A stretch of 64,000 bases of DNA from Algoriphagus resistens (GTDB lineage: Bacteria > Bacteroidota > Bacteroidia > Cytophagales > Cyclobacteriaceae). Every line of letters begins with the position of its first letter. The stretch's first letter is position 1. Below the pieces are notes generated by a model. It was not told the origin of the DNA and made no database searches. It saw only the letters and a list, made by a program, of their open reading frames with translations. Below, piece by piece: positions 1 to 8,550 of this stretch. Position numbers and translations under genes: made by a program. The stretch spans positions 62,001 through 126,000 of the forward strand of contig NZ_LMXN01000004.1 of NCBI RefSeq assembly GCF_001442615.1. Reading direction: 5' to 3'.

Positions 1-76
1 AATACGAAAACCCACTATCAAGCTATCAAAAGTATCAGTGGAGCATTTAAGCTTCTACAAACTGGTTAATCTCAGC

Positions 77-123
77 TGTATTCTCAGAAATGGCACTTCT
101 TAAGTGGTATTTCTGAGAATACA
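77..123. repeat. 47-bp near-perfect palindrome
   Basis: Arms of 15 bp (TGTATTCTCAGAAAT at 77-91 and its exact reverse complement at 109-123) enclose a second stem, CACTT/AAGTG, with a CTT loop centred on position 100. Only a GG/GT internal mismatch interrupts the hairpin. It lies just downstream of the minus-strand Uma2 gene, but no T-tract follows on either strand, so it is not a canonical intrinsic terminator. It could be a transcript-end hairpin, a REP-like unit or a protein-binding site. Nothing else is recognisable in positions 1-169. Confidence 0.7.
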
Positions 124-169
124 CAGATTAGTCTTAACTGGGTAATAATCCAGATCTATCTTTCAACTA

Positions 170-784
170 TCAAAAAATCTCTTCCAAATCCAATTCAAAG
201 CCAGGAATACCACTGGACTGAATTTTATCTCCTGAGGTAAATAGTTTCGAAGGTTGAAATTTACCTTCAACCAAAGTATAGATCAAAAGGGTGCATTCAG
301 AAGGGTGAATCACCCAATATTCTTTCACACCGTATTCTTGATACAATTCGAATTTATTCTGAAGTTCCACCCGGCTATTTCCCGGAGAGAGAATCTCCAC
401 GATCAAATCCGGAGCACCCCAACAGCCCTTATCATCCAATTTGGAAAGGTCGCAAATCACAGAAATATCCGGCTGGACTACGGAATCTGTTTTGGCAAAA
501 TCAGGATCTTTGGAAAATCTCACATCAAAGGGGGCAGAATAGACTTTGCAAGCGTGATTTTTCAAATAACTGAAAATTTTATAAAAGACATTTCCTGAAA
601 CCTCCTGATGCCTCCGATCGGGAGCCGCTGCTTTTGCAAAGATTTTTCCTTTGATCAATTCTACTATTTCCTCATAATCCCATTTGAGATAATCGGCATA
701 AGAATACCCTGCAAAGGAATCACTTGGCTCCTCAAAAGCATCTAGATTAACATTCTCTTTTTGCGGAATCCTATATTCTTTCAT
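170..784 (-). CDS. Uma2-family (DUF820) PD-(D/E)XK nuclease-like protein
   Basis: The 204-residue protein matches the Uma2/DUF820 family, a PD-(D/E)XK restriction-endonuclease-like fold very common in cyanobacteria and some Bacteroidota, usually of unknown biological role. The fold signature is visible: VQPDISVICD (about residues 103-112) supplies the PD aspartate, and GAPDLIVEILSPGNSR is followed by a lysine in NKFELYQEYGVKEYWVI, giving the E...K positions. No signal peptide or membrane segment is seen. It is a single gene with divergent hutG upstream and a long palindrome downstream. The substrate is unknown. Family assignment is firm; nuclease activity is inferred from the fold. Confidence 0.85.
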   Translation of the reverse strand: MKEYRIPQKENVNLDAFEEPSDSFAGYSYADYLKWDYEEIVELIKGKIFAKAAAPDRRHQEVSGNVFYKIFSYLKNHACKVYSAPFDVRFSKDPDFAKTDSVVQPDISVICDLSKLDDKGCWGAPDLIVEILSPGNSRVELQNKFELYQEYGVKEYWVIHPSECTLLIYTLVEGKFQPSKLFTSGDKIQSSGIPGFELDLEEIF

Positions 785-907
785 AGCCAGACAGATAGGA
801 TTTTGAATTGCATCTTTTGAATATACCTAAAAACGGAATACATTGTTTTTGTTATTTAAAGTATCAATCGGCACTTTTTAAGTTAGTGTAAAAAATCGAA
901 AATCCAT

Positions 908-1870
908 ATGCTTCATCAAAACCCAAACCCAGCCAACTGGACAGGTAGAAAATCTGAAAAAATCGAATACTGGCATCAAGCGGCTATTTCCGTGAAAGAC
1001 CTAAAGCTGGACACAAATCAAGAATCTCTAAAAGTGGGTATTCTTGGGTACGCAGGTGAAGAAGGCGTCAAAAGAAACCATGGCCGGACGGGGACAATAC
1101 TGGCACCGAAATCCATCCGAAACATGATGGGAAGTTTGGCTTACCACTTGCCAGACACGGCAAAAATATTCGATTATGGAGATATTGCGACTATGGATGG
1201 AGATATGGAATCCAGCCATCAGCTTATTTCGCAAACCATACAACGGCTTTTAGAGACAAATCATTTTCCAGTAATGCTGGGCGGCGGACATGATTTGGCT
1301 TATGCTCATGCATCGGGTATCTATAATTATCTTAAGCCCAAAGGCCAAAAACTCGGAATTATCAATATGGACGCTCATTTTGATTTACGTCCCACAACGG
1401 ATGGAAAAGGTCATTCAGGTTCCCCATTTCTCCAACTGGCCCAAGAAAATAAAGATGATTTCCATTACTTATGCCTGGGAGTACAGCGCTCCGTCAATCC
1501 CAAATCTCTTTTTAAGACTGCCGATGAGCTAAATGCAAAATGGATGGTAATGGAAGATTTCAGGATGAACAACTGGGAAGTGATCCAGGAGAAAATTCTC
1601 TGGTTCCTTGACTCCATGGACAAAATCTACCTCAGTGTGGACATGGATGGGTTTTCTTCAGCTTTTGCTCCTGGTGTGTCAGCTCCGTCTCCAATGGGTT
1701 TCAGACCGGAATTTGCTTTTAAAGTTTTTGAATTGATCAGCAAGAGCAAAAAGGTTATTTCTATGGATGTCGTCGAACTCAATCCTAATTTTGACCAAGA
1801 CAACTGTACTGCCAGATTAGCGGCGAGATGTGCTGAATATGTAGTCAGGAAAGTTTTGGGAAATACCTAA
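908..1870 (+). CDS. hutG: Formimidoylglutamase-like arginase-family ureohydrolase
   Basis: This 320-residue arginase/agmatinase/HutG-family enzyme most likely hydrolyses N-formimidoyl-L-glutamate to glutamate and formamide, the last step of one histidine degradation route. The dimanganese-site motifs are intact: GGGHD at 125-129, DAHFD at 155-159 and DMD at 245-247. It is cytosolic, with no leader. No other hut gene (hutH, hutU, hutI) is in the window, so the pathway assignment rests on similarity to the HutG branch. Another ureohydrolase substrate (agmatine, guanidinobutyrate) cannot be excluded. It is followed after 35 bp by a propeller lipoprotein on the same strand, possibly co-transcribed but functionally unconnected. 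Confidence 0.8.
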   Translation: MLHQNPNPANWTGRKSEKIEYWHQAAISVKDLKLDTNQESLKVGILGYAGEEGVKRNHGRTGTILAPKSIRNMMGSLAYHLPDTAKIFDYGDIATMDGDMESSHQLISQTIQRLLETNHFPVMLGGGHDLAYAHASGIYNYLKPKGQKLGIINMDAHFDLRPTTDGKGHSGSPFLQLAQENKDDFHYLCLGVQRSVNPKSLFKTADELNAKWMVMEDFRMNNWEVIQEKILWFLDSMDKIYLSVDMDGFSSAFAPGVSAPSPMGFRPEFAFKVFELISKSKKVISMDVVELNPNFDQDNCTARLAARCAEYVVRKVLGNT

Positions 1871-1905
1871 TCCCTGACAAATCATTAAGCTTAAACACAG
1901 TCTAT

Positions 1906-3099
1906 ATGTGGATTTCAAAAAGTGGTTTAATAGCCCTTTTACTTGTCTCTATCTCAAATTTCAGTTGCCGTCAAAGCGAAGAAAAAGTGGGACTTCCCAC
2001 TATTGAAATTTCTGATCAACACCTTGTGGATTTCGATGAGGCTATTTCGTCAATTGAATTCATTCCACTGAAAAATCAAATAGATTCCCCCGTAAATCTC
2101 AATTGCAGTGTTTGGGATCTAAAAGTCACGGAAGAATATTTTGTCTATTCTACTATTTGCAATCCAGAAGCCAAAATCCATCTTTTTGATCTAAATGGAG
2201 ATTACCTCAAAACGTTTGACAAAACTGGAGATGGTCCAGAAGAATATCAGGTTTTACAAGGAATGGATTTGGATAAAGACACACTCAATATTAGTGTCGG
2301 CGGGGGAATAATCAAGCAATACAATTTTCCGGATTTCGAATTTATTGGAACAGTCACCTTAAATGAAAATGCTGTTTTCATCCCTAACTTCACCAAGCTT
2401 TCCAAAAACAAGTGGCTGACCTCCCCCATGTTTGATGGGAATCTGGATGAAAATGGAAAGTATGGCATCTTTAAGATTCAGGACAGCTACTCAGGAGAAA
2501 TTACTGAACTGCCCCTCACTGCCACACCTTTAACTGCTGAAATGAGTGAGGGGGAATTTTCAAGGATAAAAGAAAATTCTTTCCTACTAAACTATGCTTT
2601 CTCCGACACTATATACCTTTTCGAAAATGAAAAGACCACACCTTTCGTCAGCTTGGATTTTGGAGAAAGAAAGCCAAGTCCTGAGGATCTGAAAATGGGT
2701 GCAGATAGATTTGAGACTACTGTCACCAATCAGACCTTCGTGATCAACATTGGCCAAATCTGGCATACCGAAAACACCTCCCGGCTTAAAACCTTTGCCC
2801 TGGCCAAAAACCCAAGCATGGATTTGTCCAATATGCGCACATTTCCTGTACATGAAGTTTTTATAGATCATGAAACAAATAAGGCAATTGCATTTCCCTC
2901 TATTCCCGGCTGGTCCAATGGAAAAGGATTTGCAAAGGACGGTTACTTCTATGATATCCTAAGGACTGATGATTGGATCTATGCATTGGAAAAAGGTCTA
3001 TTTGGAAAATATGGTGAGGAGCTGGAAAATATGATTGAAGAACTAAGAGATTTCGAAGATCCTATTTTGATCAAATATCAAGTAAAAATAAATGACTAA
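1906..3099 (+). CDS. 6-bladed beta-propeller lipoprotein (BF3164-like)
   Basis: This 397-residue exported protein has an N-terminal hydrophobic leader ending in SNFSC, giving a lipoprotein Cys at residue 21 and probable anchoring to the outer membrane. The rest resembles the BF3164-like/6-bladed beta-propeller lipoproteins of Bacteroidota: repeated short strands such as IHLFDLNGDYLKTFDKTGDGPEEY, and a C-terminal region mentioning a K-rich end. Function is unknown for the family; members often sit near nutrient loci or sensory systems. It lies 35 bp after hutG and about 115 bp before an SMP-30-like gene. Family placement is from pattern recognition, without catalytic residues to anchor it. Confidence 0.7.
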   Translation: MWISKSGLIALLLVSISNFSCRQSEEKVGLPTIEISDQHLVDFDEAISSIEFIPLKNQIDSPVNLNCSVWDLKVTEEYFVYSTICNPEAKIHLFDLNGDYLKTFDKTGDGPEEYQVLQGMDLDKDTLNISVGGGIIKQYNFPDFEFIGTVTLNENAVFIPNFTKLSKNKWLTSPMFDGNLDENGKYGIFKIQDSYSGEITELPLTATPLTAEMSEGEFSRIKENSFLLNYAFSDTIYLFENEKTTPFVSLDFGERKPSPEDLKMGADRFETTVTNQTFVINIGQIWHTENTSRLKTFALAKNPSMDLSNMRTFPVHEVFIDHETNKAIAFPSIPGWSNGKGFAKDGYFYDILRTDDWIYALEKGLFGKYGEELENMIEELRDFEDPILIKYQVKIND

Positions 3100-3215
3100 G
3101 GAATGAATTTCTAATTACCGGCAAGGAATGGAAAGACAAATCTAGCTAACCATACGAAGTAATTGACCTTAGCTAATTATCTCTATTAAAATCTGAATAC
3201 TTTAAACCTATAACC

Positions 3216-4208
3216 ATGAAAAAACCTATTATCACTTTACTCTCCATTGCTATCTGTTGCACAGTAGGAGCACAGGACATAAAACCTAAAGGAACAGTTG
3301 AGTATGTTTCCGAAGAACTTTCCGGCATCATTAAAAAGAATGCGGAAGTAGAAGTGATCGCTGAAGGATTCGAATTTACGGAAGGCCCTGTTTGGATAGC
3401 CAAAGAAAAGATGCTTCTGCTATCAGATGTACCCGCCAATACGATCTATAAATGGACTGAGAAAGGTGGTAAAGAAGTATTCTTAACACCTGGAGGTTAC
3501 ACAGACGATGAAGAGCGTGGAGGATTCATGGGAGCAAATGGACTACTCCTTTCCCCGGATGGGAAGCTTTTGATTTGCCAGCATGGAGACAGACGAATCG
3601 CGGCAATGGACGCTCCCCTCTTGGATCCAAAACCTAATTATAGCACAGTGGCGGCGGTATATGATGGTAAAAAACTAAACAGCCCAAATGATCTGATTTT
3701 ATCCAAAACCGGAAATCTATACTTCACCGATCCGTCCTATGGTCTGGAAGCAGGGGCAAATGACCCCGGGAAAGAAATAGGTTTTCAAGGTGTTTATAAA
3801 ATGAGTCCAACCGGTGAAGTGATGCTACTGCTCGACTCTATCGATCAGCCAAATGGCCTTGCTATGATGCCTGATGGGAAGACTATGATTGTTTCAAATT
3901 CTGACGCCGTAAAAAAGCAGTGGTATGCTTATGATATCGCTGAAGATGGCTCTATAGTCAGTGGAAGGATATTCTATGACGCCAGTAATGCGCAGGAAAA
4001 CGGATTATGTGACGGATTAAAAATTGATAAAAAAGGAAATATATTCGCCTCAGGCCCAGGTGGTATTTGGATATTCAACAAAACCGGAAAGGTACTTGGA
4101 AAGATCAAGATTGAAGGTACCACAGCTGCTAACTGTGCGCTCAGTAGCGATGAAAAAACCCTTTATGTAACGGCAGAAAAATACCTGCTTCGAATAAAAA
4201 TGAGGTAA
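3216..4208 (+). CDS. Secreted SMP-30/gluconolactonase-family lactonase
   Basis: The 330-residue protein starts with a signal peptide (MKKPIITLLSIAICCTVGAQ) and continues as an SMP-30/gluconolactonase/LRE-type six-bladed propeller. The metal-site motifs are present: EGPVW (Glu, about residue 55), SPNDL (Asn), QPNGL and LCDGLKID (Asp). The family hydrolyses sugar lactones such as glucono-1,5-lactone. A periplasmic location fits the neighbouring convergent PQQ sugar dehydrogenase, whose product would be an aldonolactone; that link is inference. A clear intrinsic terminator follows 22 bp after the stop. Confidence 0.85.
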   Translation: MKKPIITLLSIAICCTVGAQDIKPKGTVEYVSEELSGIIKKNAEVEVIAEGFEFTEGPVWIAKEKMLLLSDVPANTIYKWTEKGGKEVFLTPGGYTDDEERGGFMGANGLLLSPDGKLLICQHGDRRIAAMDAPLLDPKPNYSTVAAVYDGKKLNSPNDLILSKTGNLYFTDPSYGLEAGANDPGKEIGFQGVYKMSPTGEVMLLLDSIDQPNGLAMMPDGKTMIVSNSDAVKKQWYAYDIAEDGSIVSGRIFYDASNAQENGLCDGLKIDKKGNIFASGPGGIWIFNKTGKVLGKIKIEGTTAANCALSSDEKTLYVTAEKYLLRIKMR

Positions 4209-4230
4209 AACCCGCAAATCAGACCTATTA

Positions 4231-4270
4231 AAAAACCCTCTGTAAACCGTTGTTTCACAGAGGGGTTTTT
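4231..4270. terminator. Intrinsic terminator after the SMP-30 gene
   Basis: The stem CCCTCTGT/ACAGAGGG is flanked by an A5 run before and a T5 run after, so it can work on both strands. It closes the SMP-30 gene on the plus strand and the broken small gene that ends at 4279 on the minus strand. Confidence 0.85.
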
Positions 4271-4278
4271 CTACCTCC

Positions 4279-4552
4279 TCACCGAGGCATATCCCTAATA
4301 ATTCGGGTCAAGGTCATTTCGCCACGCTCATTTTTCACCACTAGCACATTTTCGTTTACAAGTTCACCATTATACTCTATGGTCATTTGGCTGAATGAAA
4401 TCCCATAGGAGAATTTTTCACCTTCCACTTTATAAAGTGAATTCTATTTCGGCACTGCCGTTGGGGTAGCCCCCTTCCGCTTGCTATCAATAGGATTACT
4501 GCACTAAAGTGACGAAGGCTGACAATACTACTAAAGCCAATACATACTTCAT
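4279..4552 (-). pseudogene. Broken small exported-protein gene
   Basis: The minus strand opens at 4552 with a signal-peptide-like start, MKYVLALVVLSAFVTLVQ, that hits TAA at 4496-4498. A second frame from 4440 to 4279 reads SLYKVEGEKFSYGISFSQ and ends in RGEMTLTRIIRDMPR before TGA, a plausible beta-rich protein tail. A TAG lies just upstream of that second segment and the two parts are in different frames. The simplest reading is one decayed gene of roughly 90 codons. The family is not recognised. The terminator just beyond its end supports a former transcription unit. Confidence 0.5.
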
Positions 4553-4657
4553 AATTATTGGGTTAAGTCGTAATAGGACATTCATAAAATCTTACACCGA
4601 CAACCCAGAATCAGGTCAGCTTCGATGCGCAAGTTGGTTTCTGAAGTGGAAAACCAC

Positions 4658-5878
4658 TTATCGCTGATCATCATCGCCCATGATATCATACCCTCGCCAT
4701 TTGAATTCTTTAGCCAACCCAGAAGCTGCCGGCCAAGCAATTTGATGCTGCGGGCTGGCCACCCATTTTCTTCGGTTCTCTTCTGTATCAAATGAAATCT
4801 GGATCTGATAATTGAATGTAGTAGGTTCAGCTTCTATACCTTTAGCTACTTCCTCTGGAAAAAGGCGAAGTAATTTAGAGCCAAGATACCCCTGCTGAAC
4901 GGCCATTGCCGGGACATAAATTGAATGGTACATTTTCTCAAAAGCCGCTGTATTTTCCTGCGATACCACAAAATCCATTTGCAATGCCATGGCTTTAGGC
5001 TCAGTCAGTACCTTTTGGAAATCCGAATTCTTATCTGCAGAAGCAGACACACCAATAACCAACAATTCAAGATCCCCGTCTCCGCTATTTTCCAAGGAAA
5101 TAGTTTCTCCTACCAGCCCAAAAAATGCATCATCAGCTTCCAAAGGCTTGCTTGTCCCCTGGACAGTTAAGGTTCCTGTACCTTTCAGGACGTAATAAAC
5201 TTCTTCGGCCCCTTCCAATTGACGAGCTTCCATCGATTTCCCGCTAGGGATGAGCAAATGATCTACCTTATTCCAACTTGTACTAAAGACCTCCGGACCA
5301 AATGCCCTGCGGGCCAGCACACCACTTCCTGAATAGGGATGATTCTCCTCACGAAGCTTATCTTTTGCAAACTGATAAGACAGGAAAACGGGGACTTGAT
5401 CCAGCTCTGCGCCCTCACGGGTATCTCCGAGATCAAATGCATCTCCCTGCGCTTTTCTCTCCGAAACGGCATAGTTTAACCAACGTAACGGTTTATCACT
5501 TGCATTGTATATAGCATGGGAATCACCTAGTTTGCAAGGCACCGCCACAGGAGCTTTTAGTGTGGAAGTATGCCCATTGACAGTAAACTCCGCTTCCCCA
5601 TCGAGAAGAATATACATCTCTTCGATTGAATGATGAAAATGGTGACCTATACCGGACCTGGCCTGTATCACTCCAGAATGTAGGTACAGAAAATTGGTGG
5701 AAAGATCATTGCGTCCTACCAATTGGGTAAAACCCATTTTACCGGCTCCTGCATGCACAGCAGACAGTTCCCTATACTTTTCAGGGTCATTATGGACTAT
5801 CAGTTCACGGTTAGCCGGTTGTTGTGCCCATCCAGTGAGGGTCACTAATGAAATAACTAAGGTTAAAATACTTTTCAT
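4658..5878 (-). CDS. Secreted bicupin protein with C-terminal ferredoxin-like domain
   Basis: The 406-residue protein has a signal peptide (to about residue 19, TGWAQQ). It carries two cupin barrels: the first, about 60-130, contains HHFHHSIEEMYILLDGEAEF, the typical HxHx(3,4)E metal-binding motif; the second, about 195-275, retains the fold but has few histidines. The last 110 residues (VVSQENTAAFEKMYHSIYVP onward) resemble an antibiotic-biosynthesis-monooxygenase/EthD-like alpha-beta domain. It lies 64 bp downstream of the PQQ dehydrogenase gene on the same strand, suggesting a joint transcript and a periplasmic role in oxidising or isomerising a small molecule. The substrate is unknown. 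Confidence 0.75.
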   Translation of the reverse strand: MKSILTLVISLVTLTGWAQQPANRELIVHNDPEKYRELSAVHAGAGKMGFTQLVGRNDLSTNFLYLHSGVIQARSGIGHHFHHSIEEMYILLDGEAEFTVNGHTSTLKAPVAVPCKLGDSHAIYNASDKPLRWLNYAVSERKAQGDAFDLGDTREGAELDQVPVFLSYQFAKDKLREENHPYSGSGVLARRAFGPEVFSTSWNKVDHLLIPSGKSMEARQLEGAEEVYYVLKGTGTLTVQGTSKPLEADDAFFGLVGETISLENSGDGDLELLVIGVSASADKNSDFQKVLTEPKAMALQMDFVVSQENTAAFEKMYHSIYVPAMAVQQGYLGSKLLRLFPEEVAKGIEAEPTTFNYQIQISFDTEENRRKWVASPQHQIAWPAASGLAKEFKWRGYDIMGDDDQR

Positions 5879-5942
5879 TTTATTTTAGGTTTAAGAGGTT
5901 GATTTGTGAAACAGTGCCATGTAGGCTCATTATCTGTTCATA

Positions 5943-8189
5943 TTATTCTTCTGGGAGGGAAAAAACCACATAGCCTTTGGGCAAAGCACCAGGTCTTTTT
6001 GAGAAATCGTAACTCGTAGGATCAAATCCATTGGAAGCATTTATCACCAAATACTGCTTCCCATTTACCGCATACATACCCGGCTGTCCCGTTGATTCGC
6101 TATCCAGGGTAGTTTCCCAGAGGATTTTTCCATCATCTGCATCGAATGCATAAACAATCCCTCCCTTACCGGTGGCAAACACAAGGCCTGTAGAAGTGAT
6201 CACCATTCCTTTTCTAATCGTTCCGCTAGGAGCACCGGTCGTCTTATCTCCTTTAGAAAAAGCAGAATCCAAACCTATAGGCTGCTGCCATTTGATAGTC
6301 CCCTGATTGAGGTCATAAGCAAATATAGAAGCCCAAGGAGGAGCAGTTAAGGCTTGCCACTCCGTTCCATATGCAGTAGTGAATCGGTCTGCCGGATGCG
6401 CGACACCTTCGGGGTAGTTCTCCATTGGCACGCCACGGGTGGTGTCCTCAGGGATTTTTATTCCTCCGGAAGCTACTACAGGACCTGTAATTTCAGATGC
6501 TTCTGTAGTATTCATCCTTCCTCTAAAGCGGTTAGGAGTCCCTCCCAGGTAACGGTACAGCGCTAAAAGGGTAGCTTCCTCTATATGAACAAATGCCGGC
6601 ATTCTTCCTCTTCCCTCTGACAACAAAGTCTTAAATTCATCATAGGAATACCGCGAACCGACATTGATCAGCGAAGGCCCTGCCCCACTTCCTTTCATAC
6701 CTTCTCCGTGGCAAGTCTGACACGACCCACCATAGAGTGTGCTTACTTTTTTCTTTTCATCATCAGAAAGAACCGGTTCTACCGGAACTACTTTTGAAAG
6801 TTTGTAAATCGAGGCATAATCCTGAGCCATGATGTACATTATACCCTTTTGAGGATCTGCGCCCGTGTTTCCATAACTTGCACCACCTAATGCGCCCGGC
6901 ATAGTGATTGTTTCATACTTGTCAGAGGGAGGAATATACAATCCTGATTTAGCAGTATCCAACCGCTGATACCACTCTTGTTTTACCTCCTCAGAGAAAT
7001 AAGGGTTTAGTGTTTCTTTGGTTACTGCATGCCTTGTAAAATCAGGCATTACCGCTGGTATAGGCTGGGTAACCCAGGCATTTTCTCCAGGCATGTCGCT
7101 CGCTGGAAATGGTCGCTCTTCTATAGGAAAAACAGGCTCTCCAGTTGCACGGTCAAATACAAAAACAAAACCGTGCTTGGTCGCTACTGCTACCACATCC
7201 ATCTTTTCACCTTCCTTATTTATTGTCAACAATTGCGGGGCAGAAGCTAGATCATAATCCCAAAGGTCATGATGAACAGTTTGATAGTGCCAGATACGTT
7301 TTCCTGTTTTGGCATCTAATGCCACCAGAGAATTCCCAAATAACCCGGCACCTTCACGATCTGCCCCATAGTAATCATAAGTAGGAGATCCTATGGGCAA
7401 AAAGACAATTCCCCGTTGTTCATCAACGGTCATTTCACTCCATACATTGACTCCTCCCACGTACTTGTATGCATCCTTCGGCCAGGTGTCATAGCCAAAC
7501 TCCCCAGGCTGGGGAATGGTATGAAAGGTCCATTCCAGCTTACCGGTCACTACATTAAATGCCCTCACATAACCTGGTGGTGAGAAAAAACTCTCCCCTG
7601 GCGCAGAACCCAAAATCAACAAATCACCATAAATAACACCGGGCATCATGGATTGCATTCTGCGTATAGAAGTAGGATCACGATCCAAACCCATACGCAA
7701 ATCAACGTATCCCCCATTTCCAAAATCCGTTATACTTTGACCAGTGAGCGCATCGATTGCCTGCAGGGAATTATTCAGGGTAAATACCAGTCTTTTATCT
7801 TTCTTGTCTTCACTTTCCCAATAGTTTATCCCCCGTCGGGAAACGCCCCGCAAATCAGTATGTATCCACAATTCCTTGCCTGTAACAGCGTTTAACGCAA
7901 TCAATGAATAATTTTTACCATAGACGAACATCATTGTATCTACGATAATCGGACTGAAGCTATAAAACCCATCGTCTTCAATGGGGTAATTCCAAGCTAT
8001 TTCCAATTGGCTTACATTATCTTTAGTGATCTGCGAGGAATTGAAATACTTAGACTGATCAGGGCTGCCACCATAATGTGACCAACTGGTATGATCTTTT
8101 GCCCGATCTTGCTTGCAGGCGCTGCTGAATATCAGTAGCAACAAAAAATAAAAGCTTCTGGAGATAATTTTGGGCTTTTGTCTTTCCAT
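5943..8189 (-). CDS. PQQ-dependent dehydrogenase lipoprotein with inserted cytochrome c domain
   Basis: The 748-residue protein is an exported lipoprotein (lipobox FSSAC, Cys25). It is an eight-bladed PQQ-dehydrogenase-type propeller related to quinoprotein glucose and alcohol dehydrogenases, with tryptophan-docking-like repeats such as ALNAVTGKELW and ALDAKTGKRIW. Between blades, at about 475-550, lies a c-type cytochrome with CQTCH at 490-494 and a likely Met ligand in GRGRMPAF (Met530). Electrons could therefore pass from PQQ to haem within one chain and then to the respiratory chain. No pqq biosynthesis genes are in the window. It is first in an apparent two-gene unit with the bicupin. 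A sugar or polyol substrate is likely but not readable from sequence. Confidence 0.85.
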   Translation of the reverse strand: MERQKPKIISRSFYFLLLLIFSSACKQDRAKDHTSWSHYGGSPDQSKYFNSSQITKDNVSQLEIAWNYPIEDDGFYSFSPIIVDTMMFVYGKNYSLIALNAVTGKELWIHTDLRGVSRRGINYWESEDKKDKRLVFTLNNSLQAIDALTGQSITDFGNGGYVDLRMGLDRDPTSIRRMQSMMPGVIYGDLLILGSAPGESFFSPPGYVRAFNVVTGKLEWTFHTIPQPGEFGYDTWPKDAYKYVGGVNVWSEMTVDEQRGIVFLPIGSPTYDYYGADREGAGLFGNSLVALDAKTGKRIWHYQTVHHDLWDYDLASAPQLLTINKEGEKMDVVAVATKHGFVFVFDRATGEPVFPIEERPFPASDMPGENAWVTQPIPAVMPDFTRHAVTKETLNPYFSEEVKQEWYQRLDTAKSGLYIPPSDKYETITMPGALGGASYGNTGADPQKGIMYIMAQDYASIYKLSKVVPVEPVLSDDEKKKVSTLYGGSCQTCHGEGMKGSGAGPSLINVGSRYSYDEFKTLLSEGRGRMPAFVHIEEATLLALYRYLGGTPNRFRGRMNTTEASEITGPVVASGGIKIPEDTTRGVPMENYPEGVAHPADRFTTAYGTEWQALTAPPWASIFAYDLNQGTIKWQQPIGLDSAFSKGDKTTGAPSGTIRKGMVITSTGLVFATGKGGIVYAFDADDGKILWETTLDSESTGQPGMYAVNGKQYLVINASNGFDPTSYDFSKRPGALPKGYVVFSLPEE

Positions 8190-8538
8190 TTATTTAATAA
8201 AAATTATTTTGACAAACATTGATTTAACAATATAATTTTCGTTTAATACAAATCAAACATTGATTATATAATGTACGGACGAAACTTGACCGCCGGAAGA
8301 CCAAAGCCTTTTTACCTCTGAGGGAATAATATCGAAAATGGATTAATCATACAAATGATAGCTTTTGATCTATTCCTGGCATTTTTCGGCATGCCCTAGC
8401 TAGCTCTCTCTGCAAATCAAAAAACAACCCTCACGACATTTTTCGGATTGATTGAACATTGGGTAAAGAAAAAGTCAATAAGCCCAAGCTCTATTCCGCC
8501 ATCTTTATCAAAAAATATGAAACCTAAAACCTTCCGTC
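8190..8538. other. Intergenic region between two minus-strand genes
   Basis: About 350 bp separates the PQQ dehydrogenase start from the end of the FAD/Fe-S gene. The part next to the dehydrogenase (8190-8260) is very A+T-rich and presumably holds its promoter, though no clean TAnnTTTG element is visible. The other end contains the terminator at 8528-8550. No coding sequence was recognised. Confidence 0.6.
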
Positions 8539-8550
8539 CTAAGGAAGGTT
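8528..8550 (-). terminator. Probable intrinsic terminator of the FAD/Fe-S oxidoreductase gene
   Basis: AACCTTCC/GGAAGGTT arms with a 7-nt loop overlap the stop codon of the gene. On the minus strand the hairpin is followed by a T-rich stretch (TTTTAGGTTTC, then TTTTTT). Confidence 0.55.

Noticed and set aside
4582..4791. 69-codon minus-strand frame at the end of the bicupin gene
   Set aside because: Mostly overlaps the bicupin C-terminus in another frame; no independent signals.
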